A stretch of 64,000 nt of DNA from Paracoccaceae bacterium (GCA_947461435.1 CANHLE010000002.1:34817-98816); one strand, 5' to 3'; shown: positions 44,131-54,039, counted from the first letter of the stretch. Numbers and translations: made by a program. Notes: generated by a model not told the origin, from the letters alone.

Positions 44131-44838
44131 TTATCCGTGATAACGGAAGAACTGCAATGCAGTCGATAGGTCAGCACGTTTGACAGATTCGACCACGGTC
44201 GCATCTTCGTCTTGGCCCCAAAGTTCGGCCTGCCAGGCTTCATCGATTCGGCTGAGCGCAAAGGCTTCGTCTGACGACAAGGTGCCTTTTGCCATCGCCA
44301 GTCCAAGGATCAAAGATCCTGTGATTGCAACCAGATCGTGCAGGGCCGCCAATAGAAACGGGCCATGATCGCCGGTGATTTCCCGCAGCCGACGAAGGCT
44401 TTGAGGATCCTGCTCGATTGGCGAAATCCCCTGCGTTACGCGCAACGGCGCGCCCAACACCTCTGCTGCCCAGGCCAAATGCGGATCCCACCCAGCGGCC
44501 TGCCGTGCAATCAGGGCCGCCGGGTCGGTGGCGCGGTAGCACAGCAGATCCGTCTCGCCATAGGCCGCGACGATATTAGCCACTTCGGCATGCTGAAGCG
44601 CGACCTTGTCGATGGCAGAGTTGGCATAGCGCGTCATTGGCATTGATCCGGGCTTGATCACCCCCTGCTGCGCATCCCACTCAGACGCGCAGGCCTGAGC
44701 AAGTGTCAGACTCGGCACAACAAATGCCGATTTGGCCGGTGTCTTCACCGCCCGCCCGTCAAGATGGATCGCATATCCAGCGTCACAAGGTACGACGTCA
44801 GTCTTCGTCCAAAAGCGTTTTGCTTTCCAAGAACTCAC
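44131..44838 (-). CDS. ATP12-family F1-ATPase assembly chaperone
   Basis: 235 residues from a GTG at 44838 that overlaps the rluC stop (GTGA). ATP12 binds the F1 alpha subunit during assembly in mitochondria and alphaproteobacteria. Typical AKRFWTKTDVV ... GYAIHLDGRAVKTPAKSAFVVP, DLLCYRA and GSLILGLAMAKG. A longer open frame exists upstream inside rluC but is not needed. Confidence 0.9.
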   Translation of the reverse strand: MSSWKAKRFWTKTDVVPCDAGYAIHLDGRAVKTPAKSAFVVPSLTLAQACASEWDAQQGVIKPGSMPMTRYANSAIDKVALQHAEVANIVAAYGETDLLCYRATDPAALIARQAAGWDPHLAWAAEVLGAPLRVTQGISPIEQDPQSLRRLREITGDHGPFLLAALHDLVAITGSLILGLAMAKGTLSSDEAFALSRIDEAWQAELWGQDEDATVVESVKRADLSTALQFFRYHG

Positions 44839-45878
44839 TTGAAAACCTCGAACGGATCGGCCGGCACATCCTTTTCTTTCCAGTCCAGTGCTTTCCATGT
44901 CCGCGCCATGTGGTCGGGCAAAGGGGCAGTAAACGTCAAGATTTCCTTGGTGATCGGGTGTTCGATCGTCAAGCTTCGAGCGTGCAGGTGCAACTTGCGC
45001 GAGATATCGCCACCCATCGACGCACCCCACCCATCCCCCGGATTATCGGTGCCCGACGGGCCATATTTGCTGTCACCAATGATCGGGTGCCCAAGTTCTG
45101 CCATATGGGCACGTAATTGGTGCGTGCGGCCTGTGATCGGCTCCAGCGCCATCCAGGACAGGCGTGCGCCCAGAAACCAAAGCGTGAAAAAATCTGTCTG
45201 CGCGCGCTTGGCATCGGGATGTTCAGACATCTTGGCCGGATGAATACAGACCATCGTTTCGCCTTCACCCCGCCCGCGCCCCGGCGCCTTTTCCAATCCG
45301 TACTTTATGGATCCCTTGCGCGGATTAGGAACACCGGCCACCACTGCCCAATAGATCTTGCGCGCTTCGCGGTGTCGCAACGCCTCTGACAAGGCACGGG
45401 CCACACGATCCGTCCGCGCCAACATCAACAATCCCGACGTGTCTTTGTCCAGACGGTGCACAAGTTTCGGCTTGTCCTTGTAGCCAAACTTCAAAGCATC
45501 CGCCAAAGCGTCCACATGGCGATCGCCCAAACCAGACCCACCCTGCGACGGCAGTCCCGGGGGCTTGTTCAGGACGATCATATGTTCGTCCTTCCACAAA
45601 ACCGCATTCTGGATCATGCGGGCGTCTTCGATATTGACCTTGCCATTTTCGAGCACGACCGGCGCTTCTTTATCGGGCAAGGGGGGCACACGCACGATCA
45701 TGCCGGGGGCAACGCGGTCTGACGCCTTGACTCGCGCAGAATCCACGCGGACCTGTCCCGTGCGGCACATCTTTTCGACTGCGCCTTGCGTGATATGGGG
45801 AAAACGCCGTTTGAACCACTTGTCCAACCGCTGTTCGCCTTCGTCCTCTGTGACGGTTACTAATTTTACGCCGCTCAT
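44835..45878 (-). CDS. rluC: 23S rRNA pseudouridine synthase (RluC/RluD type)
   Basis: 347 residues from ATG 45878, which overlaps crcB by 4 bases. N-terminal S4 domain (RLDKWFKRRFPHITQGAVEKMCRTGQVRVD), catalytic motif HRLDKDTSGLLMLAR with the essential Asp, and GRTHQLRAHMAELGHPIIGD. It modifies uridines in 23S rRNA; RluC and RluD cannot be told apart by eye. Confidence 0.9.
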   Translation of the reverse strand: MSGVKLVTVTEDEGEQRLDKWFKRRFPHITQGAVEKMCRTGQVRVDSARVKASDRVAPGMIVRVPPLPDKEAPVVLENGKVNIEDARMIQNAVLWKDEHMIVLNKPPGLPSQGGSGLGDRHVDALADALKFGYKDKPKLVHRLDKDTSGLLMLARTDRVARALSEALRHREARKIYWAVVAGVPNPRKGSIKYGLEKAPGRGRGEGETMVCIHPAKMSEHPDAKRAQTDFFTLWFLGARLSWMALEPITGRTHQLRAHMAELGHPIIGDSKYGPSGTDNPGDGWGASMGGDISRKLHLHARSLTIEHPITKEILTFTAPLPDHMARTWKALDWKEKDVPADPFEVFK

Positions 45879-46228
45879 CCGAGGGCTCCTTTGGCAATGG
45901 CCGCGCCAAGGGCAACGGCAAGAAGGGAAAGGCCGACCGAAGCCACAACATACATCGCCGCTTGTATCCCTTGGCCCGATTGCCAAAGCTTAAGCGCATC
46001 AAGCGAGAATGCAGAAAAGGTTGTAAACCCGCCCAACACTCCGGCCATCAACAGCGGGGACAGGCTGCTGCGAGTGGTCAGGCCCACAAACAAAAAGCCC
46101 ATGACAAAACTTCCCACGACATTCACCCCAAGCGTGGCAAGGGGGGCGCCGACTGATGACACAGTGACGAACCGCAGAACAGAGCCGATGGCTCCGCCAA
46201 GGGCAACTTGGGCAATGGTTGAAAACAT
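45875..46228 (-). CDS. crcB: Fluoride channel CrcB/Fluc
   Basis: 117 residues, four membrane helices. Family motifs GGAIGSVLRFVT near the N-terminus, GVNVVGSFVMGFLF, and GGFTTFSAFSLDALKL with the conserved Phe/Thr/Ser residues. Exports fluoride as a dual-topology dimer. No fluoride riboswitch is recognisable in the 96-base leader. Coupled to rluC. Confidence 0.93.
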   Translation of the reverse strand: MFSTIAQVALGGAIGSVLRFVTVSSVGAPLATLGVNVVGSFVMGFLFVGLTTRSSLSPLLMAGVLGGFTTFSAFSLDALKLWQSGQGIQAAMYVVASVGLSLLAVALGAAIAKGALG

Positions 46229-46324
46229 CAGGTTTCCTTGGGGCGGGCGAAGGGATTTGTCAACCTTTGGGTCGTTTTGGCCCCCACTCTGCGACTATTG
46301 CGGCAATACCACCTTTCGCAGGCG

Positions 46325-47638
46325 TCACTCCGCCTGTCGTTTCAGGCGAAGTTTTGAAAAGTAGTCGATGCGTTTTCTCAACTCACGCTCAAAACCGCGT
46401 TCGGGCGGCACATAATAGACCGGCCTTTTCATCCCCTCGGGGAAATAGTTTTGGCCTGAAAAGCTGTCTTCGGCATCGTGATCATAGGCATAGCCCGCAC
46501 CATAGCCGATTTCCTTCATCAACCGGGTTGGGGCATTGCGAATATGCAGCGGTGGTGGATGGCTGCCTGTCTCACGCGCAGCGGCCAGGGCCGCCTTGTA
46601 GGCCGTGTAGACGGCGTTCGATTTCGGCGCGAGCGCGAGGTAGACCACCGCCTGCGCCAACGCAAGCTCTCCCTCGGGACTGCCCAGCCGTTCATAAGTC
46701 TGCCAACTTTCAAGGCAAACTTGTTGGGCCTGTGGGTCGGCCAGTCCGATATCCTCGACCGCCATTCGGGTGATGCGGCGCGCCAGAAACCTCGGGTCTT
46801 CTCCGCCTTCCAGCATCCGCGCGAACCAGTAAAGCGCCGCATCCGGATCCGATCCCCGCACGGATTTATGAAGCGCCGATATCAAATTATAATGTTCTTC
46901 ACCGGATTTGTCATACTTGGCAGCACGGCGCATCAGCCGCGCCGACAGTTGATCTCGGTCCAACGGCTTGTCGACGCGCCAGGCCGAAACCTGCTCGATC
47001 AAATTCAAAAGGGCGCGGCCGTCACCGTCCGCCATCTCCATCAAGGTTTCGCGCGCCTCTCCGTTCAAGGGCAAGGGGCGGCCCAAATCCTGTTCGGCGC
47101 GCTGTGTCATACGCTCTAAATCCGACAAGGTCAGCCGATCCAGAACAATCACCTGAGAGCGAGACAGCAATGCCGCGTTCAGCTCAAAGCTTGGATTCTC
47201 GGTTGTGGCCCCGACCAACAAGATTGTCCCGTCCTCCATAAAGGGCAAAAAACCGTCCTGCTGTGCCTTGTTGAACCGGTGGATTTCGTCAACGAACAGA
47301 AGCGTTCCCTGACCGTTATGGTGCCGAATCTTCGCGCTTTCAAAAATCTTCCTCAGATCAGGAACGCCCGTAAAGATGGCCGAAATCTGCACAAAGGCCA
47401 GATTGCTTTGGTCCGCCAGCAGACGGGCAATGGTCGTTTTCCCAACCCCCGGCGGCCCCCACAAGATCAACGACGACAATGAGTGGGAGGCCAGCATAGC
47501 GCCAAGCGGACCTTCGGCGGACAGGACTTTGTCTTGTCCGATCACCTGATCCAAGGCCGTTGGCCGCAAGCGGTCGGCCAAGGGTCGCAGGCCCTGGGCG
47601 GGCGGGTTGGCAGAAGGCGTATCGAACAAGTCGGTCAT
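46325..47638 (-). CDS. rarA: Replication-associated recombination protein RarA
   Basis: 437 residues. AAA+ ATPase related to clamp loaders (MgsA/WRNIP1) that acts at stalled replication forks. Walker A GPPGVGKTT, Walker B LLFVDEIHRF, sensor VGATTENPSFE, and C-terminal tetramerisation region (SGQNYFPEGMKRPVYYVP). It follows the rplQ terminator and ends in a hairpin-forming sequence around its stop codon. Confidence 0.95.
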   Translation of the reverse strand: MTDLFDTPSANPPAQGLRPLADRLRPTALDQVIGQDKVLSAEGPLGAMLASHSLSSLILWGPPGVGKTTIARLLADQSNLAFVQISAIFTGVPDLRKIFESAKIRHHNGQGTLLFVDEIHRFNKAQQDGFLPFMEDGTILLVGATTENPSFELNAALLSRSQVIVLDRLTLSDLERMTQRAEQDLGRPLPLNGEARETLMEMADGDGRALLNLIEQVSAWRVDKPLDRDQLSARLMRRAAKYDKSGEEHYNLISALHKSVRGSDPDAALYWFARMLEGGEDPRFLARRITRMAVEDIGLADPQAQQVCLESWQTYERLGSPEGELALAQAVVYLALAPKSNAVYTAYKAALAAARETGSHPPPLHIRNAPTRLMKEIGYGAGYAYDHDAEDSFSGQNYFPEGMKRPVYYVPPERGFERELRKRIDYFSKLRLKRQAE

Positions 47639-47664
47639 TCGGCCATGCTACGCTAGCCTTGGGC

Positions 47665-47697
47665 AAAGAAAAAGGGCCGCACCATTGGTGCGGCCCC
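47665..47697 (-). terminator. Rho-independent terminator after rplQ
   Basis: 10-bp stem GGGCCGCACC/GGTGCGGCCC (3-base loop) followed by TTTTTCTTT on the minus strand, 24 bases after the rplQ stop. It ends the alpha operon. Confidence 0.92.
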
Positions 47698-47720
47698 GGC
47701 CCTGATCGTGTGAGCGGGCT

Positions 47721-48140
47721 TTATTCGTCGGCAACTTCAAATGCTGCCGTGCGTGCATGGTCAGCCGCACCTTTTGCATTCGGATCCCGGTCAACAAATT
47801 CGATGATTGCCATCGGCGCCATGTCACCATAGCGGAAACCGGCCTTCAGTACCCGAACGTAACCGCCCTGACGGGTCTGATACCGCGGACCAAGGATGGC
47901 GAACAGACGCTCGACATACTGATCTTGCTTCAATTGCGATGCGGCCTGACGGCGCGCATGCAGATCGCCGCGCTTTGCCAAGGTGATCAGCTTTTCGATG
48001 ATCGGGCGCAGTTCCTTGGCCTTGGGCAGCGTGGTTTTGATTTGTTCGTGTTCAATGAGAGAGCCGGCCATATTCGAGAACATCGCTTTGCGGTGTTCAT
48101 GGGTCCGGTTCAGCTTGCGATAGCCGTGTGAGTGACGCAT
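47721..48140 (-). CDS. rplQ: 50S ribosomal protein L17
   Basis: 139-residue bL17, [20 protein letters not shown], from ATG 48140. Lies at the base of the exit tunnel face. Last gene of the rpsM-rpsK-rpoA-rplQ operon; separated from rpoA by 161 bases with a strong hairpin. The C-terminal extension is acidic/Ala-rich. Confidence 0.97.
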   Translation of the reverse strand: MRHSHGYRKLNRTHEHRKAMFSNMAGSLIEHEQIKTTLPKAKELRPIIEKLITLAKRGDLHARRQAASQLKQDQYVERLFAILGPRYQTRQGGYVRVLKAGFRYGDMAPMAIIEFVDRDPNAKGAADHARTAAFEVADE

Positions 48141-48272
48141 GGAATTTTCCTCTTCGCGTATTTTACTTTGTCCGGCAGGGCCTACGATTGGTCCCACTCA
48201 CCTTGGGGCTTTTGCCCTGATCGACATTCTTGTGAACCTCGATCGCATTCCCCGGCATCCCGGGCATTTTCC

Positions 48273-48292
48273 GGGGGGTGCGAACACCCCCC
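48273..48292 (-). promoter_or_regulatory. UUCG-capped hairpin between rpoA and rplQ
   Basis: 8-bp perfect stem GGGGGGTG/CACCCCCC closed by a TTCG tetraloop, 9 bases after the rpoA stop on the minus strand. There is no U-run behind it, so it looks like an mRNA stabiliser or processing site, not a terminator. Confidence 0.65.
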
Positions 48293-48301
48293 TTGGTAAC
48301 T

Positions 48302-49318
48302 TTAGAACTGATCCTCAAAGCGCTTGGCCAGATCTTCGATATTCTCTGGCGGCCAATCTTCGACTTCCATACCCAGATGCAGCCCCATACCCGAAAGTAC
48401 TTCCTTGATTTCATTCAAGGATTTGCGTCCAAAGTTCGGCGTCCGCAGCATTTCGGCTTCGGTTTTCTGAATCAGATCACCGATGTAAACGATGTTATCG
48501 TTCTTCAGGCAGTTTGCAGAACGAACCGAAAGCTCCAGCTCATCGACTTTCTTCAGCAGCAGCGGATTGAATTCCAACCCTGCATCCACTTCGCCGGCTT
48601 TCGCAGATTCCGGTTCATCGAAGTTCACGAAGATGGCCAGTTGGTCTTGCAAGATACGTGCGGCGTAAGCCACCGCGTCATCCGGCGTCAGCGACCCATC
48701 GGTTTCAACCTTCATCGTCAGCTTGTCATAGTCCAGCACCTGGCCCTCGCGGGTCGGGGTGACTTCGTAAGACACTTTCTTGACCGGCGAATAGATGGCG
48801 TCGATCGGCATCAGCCCGATTGGCGCATCTTCCGGACGGTTCTTGTCGGCAGAAACATAGCCTTTTCCGGTGTTTACCGTCAGTTCCATGAACACATCTG
48901 CGCCATCATCAAGATGGCAGATCACGTGATCACGGTTCAAAATCTCAATGCCATGCGATTCAGAAATATCGCCGGCGGTTACAACGCCCGGTCCCTTGGC
49001 AGAGATCGAGACGCGCTTTGGCCCCTCGATATCCATCTTGAGCCGCACGCCCTTCAGGTTCAAAACGATGTCCGTCACGTCTTCACGCACACCGGCCACC
49101 GAGGAAAACTCGTGCAGAACGTTGTCGATCTGAACAGAGGTGATTGCCGCGCCCTGAAGCGACGACATCAAGACGCGACGCAGCGCGTTGCCCAGCGTCA
49201 AGCCAAATCCGCGCTCCAGCGGTTCGGCGATCAGCGTTGCGGTGCGGCTAGGATCAGATCCTGCCTTCACAACCAGCTGCGCCGGACGGATGAGTTCTTT
49301 CCAGTTCTTATGGATCAT
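48302..49318 (-). CDS. rpoA: RNA polymerase alpha subunit
   Basis: 338 residues from ATG 49318 ([15 protein letters not shown]). N-terminal assembly domain ([26 protein letters not shown]) and C-terminal DNA/activator-binding domain ([40 protein letters not shown]). Full length; an upstream open stretch is not part of the protein. Confidence 0.98.
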   Translation of the reverse strand: MIHKNWKELIRPAQLVVKAGSDPSRTATLIAEPLERGFGLTLGNALRRVLMSSLQGAAITSVQIDNVLHEFSSVAGVREDVTDIVLNLKGVRLKMDIEGPKRVSISAKGPGVVTAGDISESHGIEILNRDHVICHLDDGADVFMELTVNTGKGYVSADKNRPEDAPIGLMPIDAIYSPVKKVSYEVTPTREGQVLDYDKLTMKVETDGSLTPDDAVAYAARILQDQLAIFVNFDEPESAKAGEVDAGLEFNPLLLKKVDELELSVRSANCLKNDNIVYIGDLIQKTEAEMLRTPNFGRKSLNEIKEVLSGMGLHLGMEVEDWPPENIEDLAKRFEDQF

Positions 49319-49435
49319 GCTGTCGCCTCCATTCTTGTCGCCTGCCCATGTTCCGTAAAGCAGGAGACGCCCGAGGGTCTGAATATCGAAATCGGACCGA
49401 ACGAAATCGCCCGGCCCGACCAAATGATAGAAATC

Positions 49436-49831
49436 TTAAACGCGGCGGCGCTTTGGCGGGCGGCAACCGTTGTGCGCCAGCGGCGTGACATCGCGGATCG
49501 ACGTGATGTTCAAACCTGCAGCAGCCAAGGCGCGCAAAGCCGATTCGCGGCCCGAACCCGGACCTTGCACTTCAACCTCAACGGTTTTCATGCCATGTTC
49601 CTGCGCCTTGCGGGCTGCATCTTCTGCGGCCATCTGCGCGGCGTAAGGCGTCGACTTGCGCGAGCCTTTGAAGCCCATCGTGCCCGAAGAGGACCACGAA
49701 ATTGCATTGCCCTGAACGTCAGAGATCAGGATCTTAGTGTTGTTGAACGAAGAATTGACGTGAACAACACCAGCGGCGATGTTCTTGCGTTCTTTTTTCT
49801 TCGTGCGGGATGTTTTGGTATCGCGTGCCAT
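49436..49831 (-). CDS. rpsK: 30S ribosomal protein S11
   Basis: 131-residue uS11: [18 protein letters not shown] and the C-terminal [11 protein letters not shown]. Part of the 30S platform that contacts mRNA upstream. Between rpsM and rpoA; 15 bases from rpsM. Confidence 0.98.
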   Translation of the reverse strand: MARDTKTSRTKKKERKNIAAGVVHVNSSFNNTKILISDVQGNAISWSSSGTMGFKGSRKSTPYAAQMAAEDAARKAQEHGMKTVEVEVQGPGSGRESALRALAAAGLNITSIRDVTPLAHNGCRPPKRRRV

Positions 49832-49846
49832 AGGTCAGCTCTCCCC

Positions 49847-50215
49847 TTACTTCTTCTTGCCAGCGATGGCTTTTGCGGGGCCCTTGCGGGTACGAGCGTT
49901 CGTATGTGTGCGCTGACCGCGGACGGGCAGACCCTTACGGTGACGCAAGCCACGATAGCAGCCAAGGTCCATCAGACGCTTGATGTTCATCGTGACTTCG
50001 CGGCGAAGATCGCCTTCCACGGTGAAATTCGCGTCGATGTATTCCCGCATGGCCAGCACTTCGGCATCCGACAACTGATTGACCCGGCGTGCGGCATCAA
50101 TGTTCAGCGCGGTACAGATCTGTGCCGCGTTAGCGGCGCCAATCCCAGCGATGTACTGAAGAGAAATGATAACCCGTTTCTGCGTCGGGATGTTAACGCC
50201 AGCAATACGTGCCAA
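49847..50215 (-). CDS. rpsM: 30S ribosomal protein S13 (TTG start)
   Basis: 122-residue uS13, [21 protein letters not shown] to the Lys-rich C-terminal tail. The conserved N-terminus begins at a TTG (50213-50215) with AAGGAAG six bases before it; no in-frame ATG lies near, and the open frame upstream has no conserved residues. A TTG start for an abundant ribosomal protein is uncommon. S13 contacts the P-site tRNA and L5/L31 bridges. First gene of the alpha operon. Confidence 0.93.
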   Translation of the reverse strand: MARIAGVNIPTQKRVIISLQYIAGIGAANAAQICTALNIDAARRVNQLSDAEVLAMREYIDANFTVEGDLRREVTMNIKRLMDLGCYRGLRHRKGLPVRGQRTHTNARTRKGPAKAIAGKKK

Positions 50216-50349
50216 ACGTGTCTTCCTTTTCGTTGCGGTTCCGTCGTTCCAGAACCTTTTTTCACAACTGCCCGAACCCACGGGTCCGAACGCTCAATCT
50301 TCCCAAATATGGGAAACCCGCAGACGGAGATTCCGCTTCGGGAAGCCGT

Positions 50350-50378
50350 CCTTTAGGGGCTTTCATGCAGGGCGTCAA
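50350..50378 (-). promoter_or_regulatory. Candidate promoter of the rpsM-rpsK-rpoA-rplQ operon
   Basis: TTGACG, 17-base spacer, TAAAGG on the minus strand, between the adk stop and rpsM. The same -35/-10 layout precedes rpmH. A leader of about 130 bases follows and contains a GACGG/CCGTC inverted repeat. Confidence 0.5.
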
Positions 50379-50394
50379 GGCCGCCGCAGGATTT

Positions 50395-51045
50395 TTATGC
50401 CTTGTCAAGAACTTTGGAAATGGAAGACGCAACAACATCCATCTCGGCCAGACCGTCGACCGAAGTCAGCTGTCCCTTGGCATAGTAATAGCCGATCAAG
50501 GGCGATGTCTTCTTGTAGTATTCCATCAGGCGCGTCTTCAAGGCGCTCTCGTTGTCATCCGCTCTGCGCTTCATGTCATGGCCGCCGCAGGCATCACATG
50601 TCCCGTCCACCTTCGGCGGCCGGGTTTGATCATGATAGACTTCACCGCATGTGCCGCAGGTAAAACGCCCCGTGATGCGCGCGACCAAGGCTGCGTCGTC
50701 AACCTGCATCTCGATCACGGCACTCAGGTTCTGCCCCGATGTCGCAAGCAATTTGCCCAAGGCATCCGCCTGTTTCAGCGTGCGCGGAAACCCGTCAAAT
50801 ATGAAGCCGCCCCCTGCCCCTTGGGACAATTTTTCGGCAATCAATCCAATCACGATTTCATCGGTCACCAACTCGCCGCGCGCCATCACATCCGACACGC
50901 GCTTGCCCATCTCGGTTCCGCTGGTCTTGGCCTCACGCAGCATATCTCCCGTCGAAAGCTGCACCATGGCCCGTTCGTCCACAAGCCGTTTGGCTTGTGT
51001 CCCTTTGCCAGCGCCGGGCGGCCCAAGAAGGATGATATTCGGCAT
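50395..51045 (-). CDS. adk: Adenylate kinase (zinc LID type)
   Basis: 216 residues. Catalyses ATP + AMP to 2 ADP. P-loop GPPGAGKGT at residues 8-16, FDGFPRT near 83-89. The LID has four cysteines C130, C133, C150 and C153 (CGTC ... CDAC), so it binds zinc, as in Gram-positive-type and many alphaproteobacterial enzymes. It follows secY by 17 bases. Confidence 0.96.
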   Translation of the reverse strand: MPNIILLGPPGAGKGTQAKRLVDERAMVQLSTGDMLREAKTSGTEMGKRVSDVMARGELVTDEIVIGLIAEKLSQGAGGGFIFDGFPRTLKQADALGKLLATSGQNLSAVIEMQVDDAALVARITGRFTCGTCGEVYHDQTRPPKVDGTCDACGGHDMKRRADDNESALKTRLMEYYKKTSPLIGYYYAKGQLTSVDGLAEMDVVASSISKVLDKA

Positions 51046-51062
51046 CAGTGACAGACCCTTTC

Positions 51063-52430
51063 TTAGCGGCGCGCTGGAGGCTTGTTGACAGTCGTCGCGG
51101 TGCGCTTACGGCCGCGCAGTTGAGATTTTTCAATCAAACCTTCGTATTGGTGGGCCAAAAGATGCGACTGCAGCTGGTTGATCGAATCCATCGTGACCGA
51201 AACTACGATCAGAACCGAGGTTCCGCCAAAATAGAACGGAATTCCCGCCCAATTCCGCATGATTTCCGGCAAGAAACAAATGGCCGCCAAATAGGCCGAC
51301 CCAAGCACCAAGATACGGGTCACGACGTAATCAAGATACTCTTCGGTCTTCTTGCCTGGCCGGATACCCGGAATGAACCCATTCTGATTCTTCAGATTTT
51401 CAGAAACTTCATCTGTTTTGAACGCAACGTTTTGCGTGTAGAAATAGGTAAAGAACACAATCATCGCCACGTAGAACAGCAGATAAAGCGGCTGTCCCGG
51501 GCCAAAGTACGCCAGAACTGTCGACATGATCGGCCCCGTTCCAGCGCCAGAGAAAGTCGACACCGTGACCGGCAGCAAAAGCAACGACGAGGCAAAGATA
51601 GCGGGAATAACACCGGCCGGGTTTACCTTGATCGGCAAATGACTGGAGCCACCATCATACACCTTCATTCCCACCTGACGGCGGGGATATTGGATGTGAA
51701 TCTTCCGCAGCGCCCGCTCCATGAAGACCACGGCCGCGATGACCGCCACGATCATCACGATGACGCCGATGATGACCGGCGTTGAAATGGCACCAGAACG
51801 TCCCTGGCTAAAGAATTGCGCCAAGGCCGCCGGGATTTCTGCCACGATACCAACGAAAATGATCAAAGAGGTTCCGTTACCGAACCCGCGGCTTGTGATC
51901 TGCTCTCCCAGCCACATCAGGAACATGGTGCCCCCGACGATGGTAATGACGCAAGACAGCATAAAGAACATGCCCGGATCATGGGCAAGCCCACCTGACT
52001 GGATAGACGCCGCAATGCCCCACCCTTGAAAGGTCGCCAAAAAGACGGTCGCATAGCGGGTGTATTGATTGATCTTCTTTCGGCCTTGATCGCCCTCTTT
52101 CTTCAACTGTTCCAGCGCGGGAACCATCGAAGACAGCAACTGAACGATGATCGACGCCGAAATGTACGGCATGATTCCAAGTGCGAAGATTCCCATTCGC
52201 TTTATGGCACCTCCGGTAAACACCGAAAGCATCCCGCCGATCCCTGTTCCCGCGGAATCCATGAATTCAGCCAGCTTGACAGCATCAATCCCGGGAACGG
52301 GCACGTAGGTGCCCAACCGGAAAATGATCAATAAACCGATCGTGTAAAATATCCGTTGACGAAGGTCAGTTGCCTTGGACAGCGCACCCCAGGAGAGGTT
52401 TGCGGCCATTTGCTCTGCAGCAGATGCCAT
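51063..52430 (-). CDS. secY: Protein translocase subunit SecY
   Basis: 455 residues, ten membrane helices. Channel-forming subunit of SecYEG. Typical [43 protein letters not shown] and the C-terminal cytoplasmic loops. An ATG at residue 8 is an alternative start. It sits between rplO and adk, as usual. Confidence 0.97.
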   Translation of the reverse strand: MASAAEQMAANLSWGALSKATDLRQRIFYTIGLLIIFRLGTYVPVPGIDAVKLAEFMDSAGTGIGGMLSVFTGGAIKRMGIFALGIMPYISASIIVQLLSSMVPALEQLKKEGDQGRKKINQYTRYATVFLATFQGWGIAASIQSGGLAHDPGMFFMLSCVITIVGGTMFLMWLGEQITSRGFGNGTSLIIFVGIVAEIPAALAQFFSQGRSGAISTPVIIGVIVMIVAVIAAVVFMERALRKIHIQYPRRQVGMKVYDGGSSHLPIKVNPAGVIPAIFASSLLLLPVTVSTFSGAGTGPIMSTVLAYFGPGQPLYLLFYVAMIVFFTYFYTQNVAFKTDEVSENLKNQNGFIPGIRPGKKTEEYLDYVVTRILVLGSAYLAAICFLPEIMRNWAGIPFYFGGTSVLIVVSVTMDSINQLQSHLLAHQYEGLIEKSQLRGRKRTATTVNKPPARR

Positions 52431-52552
52431 TTCCAGTCTCTTTCATGGACGACGCCGCCGAACCGTTTTCCGGTTGGCGGCGCGGGAAAACTTCGTACAA
52501 GGATGTAAGCGGTCTTACGGCCGCTCACAACCCAAGATTCCGTTTGTTTGCG

Positions 52553-53038
52553 TTATTCAGCGGCCGCATCGGCCTTTGCAGGACGCGAAACGGTGATGGA
52601 ACCACCCGCAGCTTCAATCGCAGCGATCGCCGAAGCAGATGCGCCCGTTACGGCCAGCTTGATCGCGGTCTTGATGTCACCTTTTGCAAGGATCCGGATG
52701 CCATCACGGGGATTCGACGTCAGACCAGCAGCGATCAACGCCTCTTCGGTGATGACGACGGACACATCCAGCTTGCCGGCGGCAATGAACTTTTCGATCA
52801 GCCCAAGATTGACGACCGAAAAATGCAATTGGTTCGGCTTGTTGAACCCGCGCTTTGGCAAACGACGATAGAGCGGCATCTGGCCACCCTCGTATCCGCC
52901 CAAGGCCACGCCCGAACGTGACGACTGACCCTTGATACCACGGCCAGCGGTCTTGCCCTTGCCCGAACCCGGGCCGCGCGCCACACGCTTTTGCTTTTTG
53001 GTGGCGCCGGGGTTGTCGTGAAGCTCATTCAATTTCAT
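52553..53038 (-). CDS. rplO: 50S ribosomal protein L15
   Basis: 161-residue uL15 from ATG 53038 ([19 protein letters not shown]), with the Gly/Arg-rich [18 protein letters not shown] segment. First gene after the GFA insertion; a promoter-like sequence lies about 95 bases upstream, so rplO-secY-adk may form its own unit. Confidence 0.97.
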   Translation of the reverse strand: MKLNELHDNPGATKKQKRVARGPGSGKGKTAGRGIKGQSSRSGVALGGYEGGQMPLYRRLPKRGFNKPNQLHFSVVNLGLIEKFIAAGKLDVSVVITEEALIAAGLTSNPRDGIRILAKGDIKTAIKLAVTGASASAIAAIEAAGGSITVSRPAKADAAAE

Positions 53039-53126
53039 GTCGCATACTCCTATGCCGGAACTGCGCCCGCTGCGACGGCGGGGCAAACGCGGCGAATGTT
53101 GATTCTCATGACCAAGAAAGGTCATC

Positions 53127-53160
53127 GGGGGCGTATAGTGGCACGCCCCCGTCAGATCAA
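53127..53160 (-). promoter_or_regulatory. Candidate promoter of rplO-secY-adk with an inverted repeat
   Basis: Minus strand: TTGATC (53155-53160), 17-base spacer, TATACG (53132-53137). An 8-bp inverted repeat GGGGGCGT/ACGCCCCC (53127-53150) overlaps the -10. This is a good housekeeping promoter match inside what is usually one operon. Confidence 0.6.
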
Positions 53161-53209
53161 GTCGCTTTATCGTCGGCCCGAACTCTCGCAGGCCCCGATA
53201 AGCCCGGCG

Positions 53210-53650
53210 TTAAGCGCCGTGCGGCCAGGTGAACTCTGGGCGCAGCCCGTCAAAGACTGGGCGTCCATCGGCAGGCTTTGCATAGCCCTTCGTCTCGTCC
53301 CAAAAGGCGTGGTAGGTCGCCTTGGGGAAGGCCGCGTCATCATAACCCATCACATTCGGCACGGCGACGCGAATACGCTTTTGCTTGTCGTCCAGCATCA
53401 AAACGGCGCCGCAATCGGTACACAGACATATTTCCAGTGGACCGTTTGGGTTGTTGGCATTGAACGGCACGCGCTTCATCTTTTCTGGATGGTCAGCCTT
53501 GACGTCGCCATAGTTGAAAAACGCAACATGTGTGGTGTGTTGGCCCGTCACCGCCTTGCAGACATTGCAGTGGCATTCATGATTATCGATAGGTTCAGCT
53601 GATGCGGTCACATGAACATGCGCACATCCGCCGGCGTAATTTCCAGCCAT
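53210..53650 (-). CDS. GFA-family (Mss4-like) zinc protein
   Basis: 146 residues. Glutathione-dependent formaldehyde-activating (GFA) fold by its cysteine pattern: C26-x-C28-x2-C31 (CHCNVC) and C75-x-C77-x2-C80 (CLCTDCGAVL), plus C9. These bind zinc. Most GFA-domain proteins have no proven activity; adduct formation with glutathione is known only for Gfa itself. A GGGAGAG site precedes the ATG. It lies between rpmD and rplO in the spc operon, with a terminator behind rpmD and a promoter before rplO, so it may be transcribed separately. Confidence 0.8.
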   Translation of the reverse strand: MAGNYAGGCAHVHVTASAEPIDNHECHCNVCKAVTGQHTTHVAFFNYGDVKADHPEKMKRVPFNANNPNGPLEICLCTDCGAVLMLDDKQKRIRVAVPNVMGYDDAAFPKATYHAFWDETKGYAKPADGRPVFDGLRPEFTWPHGA

Positions 53651-53748
53651 AATACTCTCCCTGAAATTCGCCTTCCTCCTCCGGAAGGCTCAACCGTCAT
53701 CGTAGCACGGGTTTGAAATCTGAGAAGTCCGAAGTTTGTTCAGGCGCA

Positions 53749-53783
53749 AATGCAAAACGCCCAACCTCTCGGTCGGGCGTTTC
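53749..53783 (-). terminator. Terminator after rpmD, inside the spc cluster
   Basis: 9-bp stem CGCCCGACC/GGTTGGGCG (one G-T pair) with loop GAGA, then TTTTGCATTTG on the minus strand, about 40 bases past the rpmD stop. Confidence 0.8.
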
Positions 53784-53821
53784 ATGTGGTGTCAACAGCG
53801 GCAAGTGCGCCGCGTCAAACC

Positions 53822-54037
53822 TTAGCCGCGCTCTTCGATGATTTCCACCAGATGCGAGATCTTGTTCACCATACCGCGCACGGAAGGTGTATCTTCCAAT
53901 TCACGGGTGCGGCGCATCTTGTTCAGGCCAAGGCCCTTCAAGGTGGCCGTTTGCTTTGCCGGGCGGCGCGCGGCAGAAGCCACCTGCTGCACGACGATTG
54001 TTTTCTTTGTGGCCACAACTTCAGCTTTTTTCGCCAT
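53822..54037 (-). CDS. rpmD: 50S ribosomal protein L30
   Basis: 71-residue uL30 from ATG 54037, two bases after the rpsE stop. Core [19 protein letters not shown] ... [14 protein letters not shown] with C-terminal [13 protein letters not shown]. An N-terminal extension of about 12 residues precedes the conserved region. Confidence 0.95.
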   Translation of the reverse strand: MAKKAEVVATKKTIVVQQVASAARRPAKQTATLKGLGLNKMRRTRELEDTPSVRGMVNKISHLVEIIEERG

Positions 54038-54039
54038 AA

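Noticed and set aside
46229..46324. Fluoride riboswitch before crcB
   Set aside because: I looked for the crcB motif in the 96-base gap and could not find its conserved pseudoknot sequence.
48278..50356. 692-codon plus-strand ORF
   Set aside because: It runs antisense across rpoA, rpsK and rpsM; long antisense frames are expected from the codon bias of GC-rich genes and no family pattern is visible.
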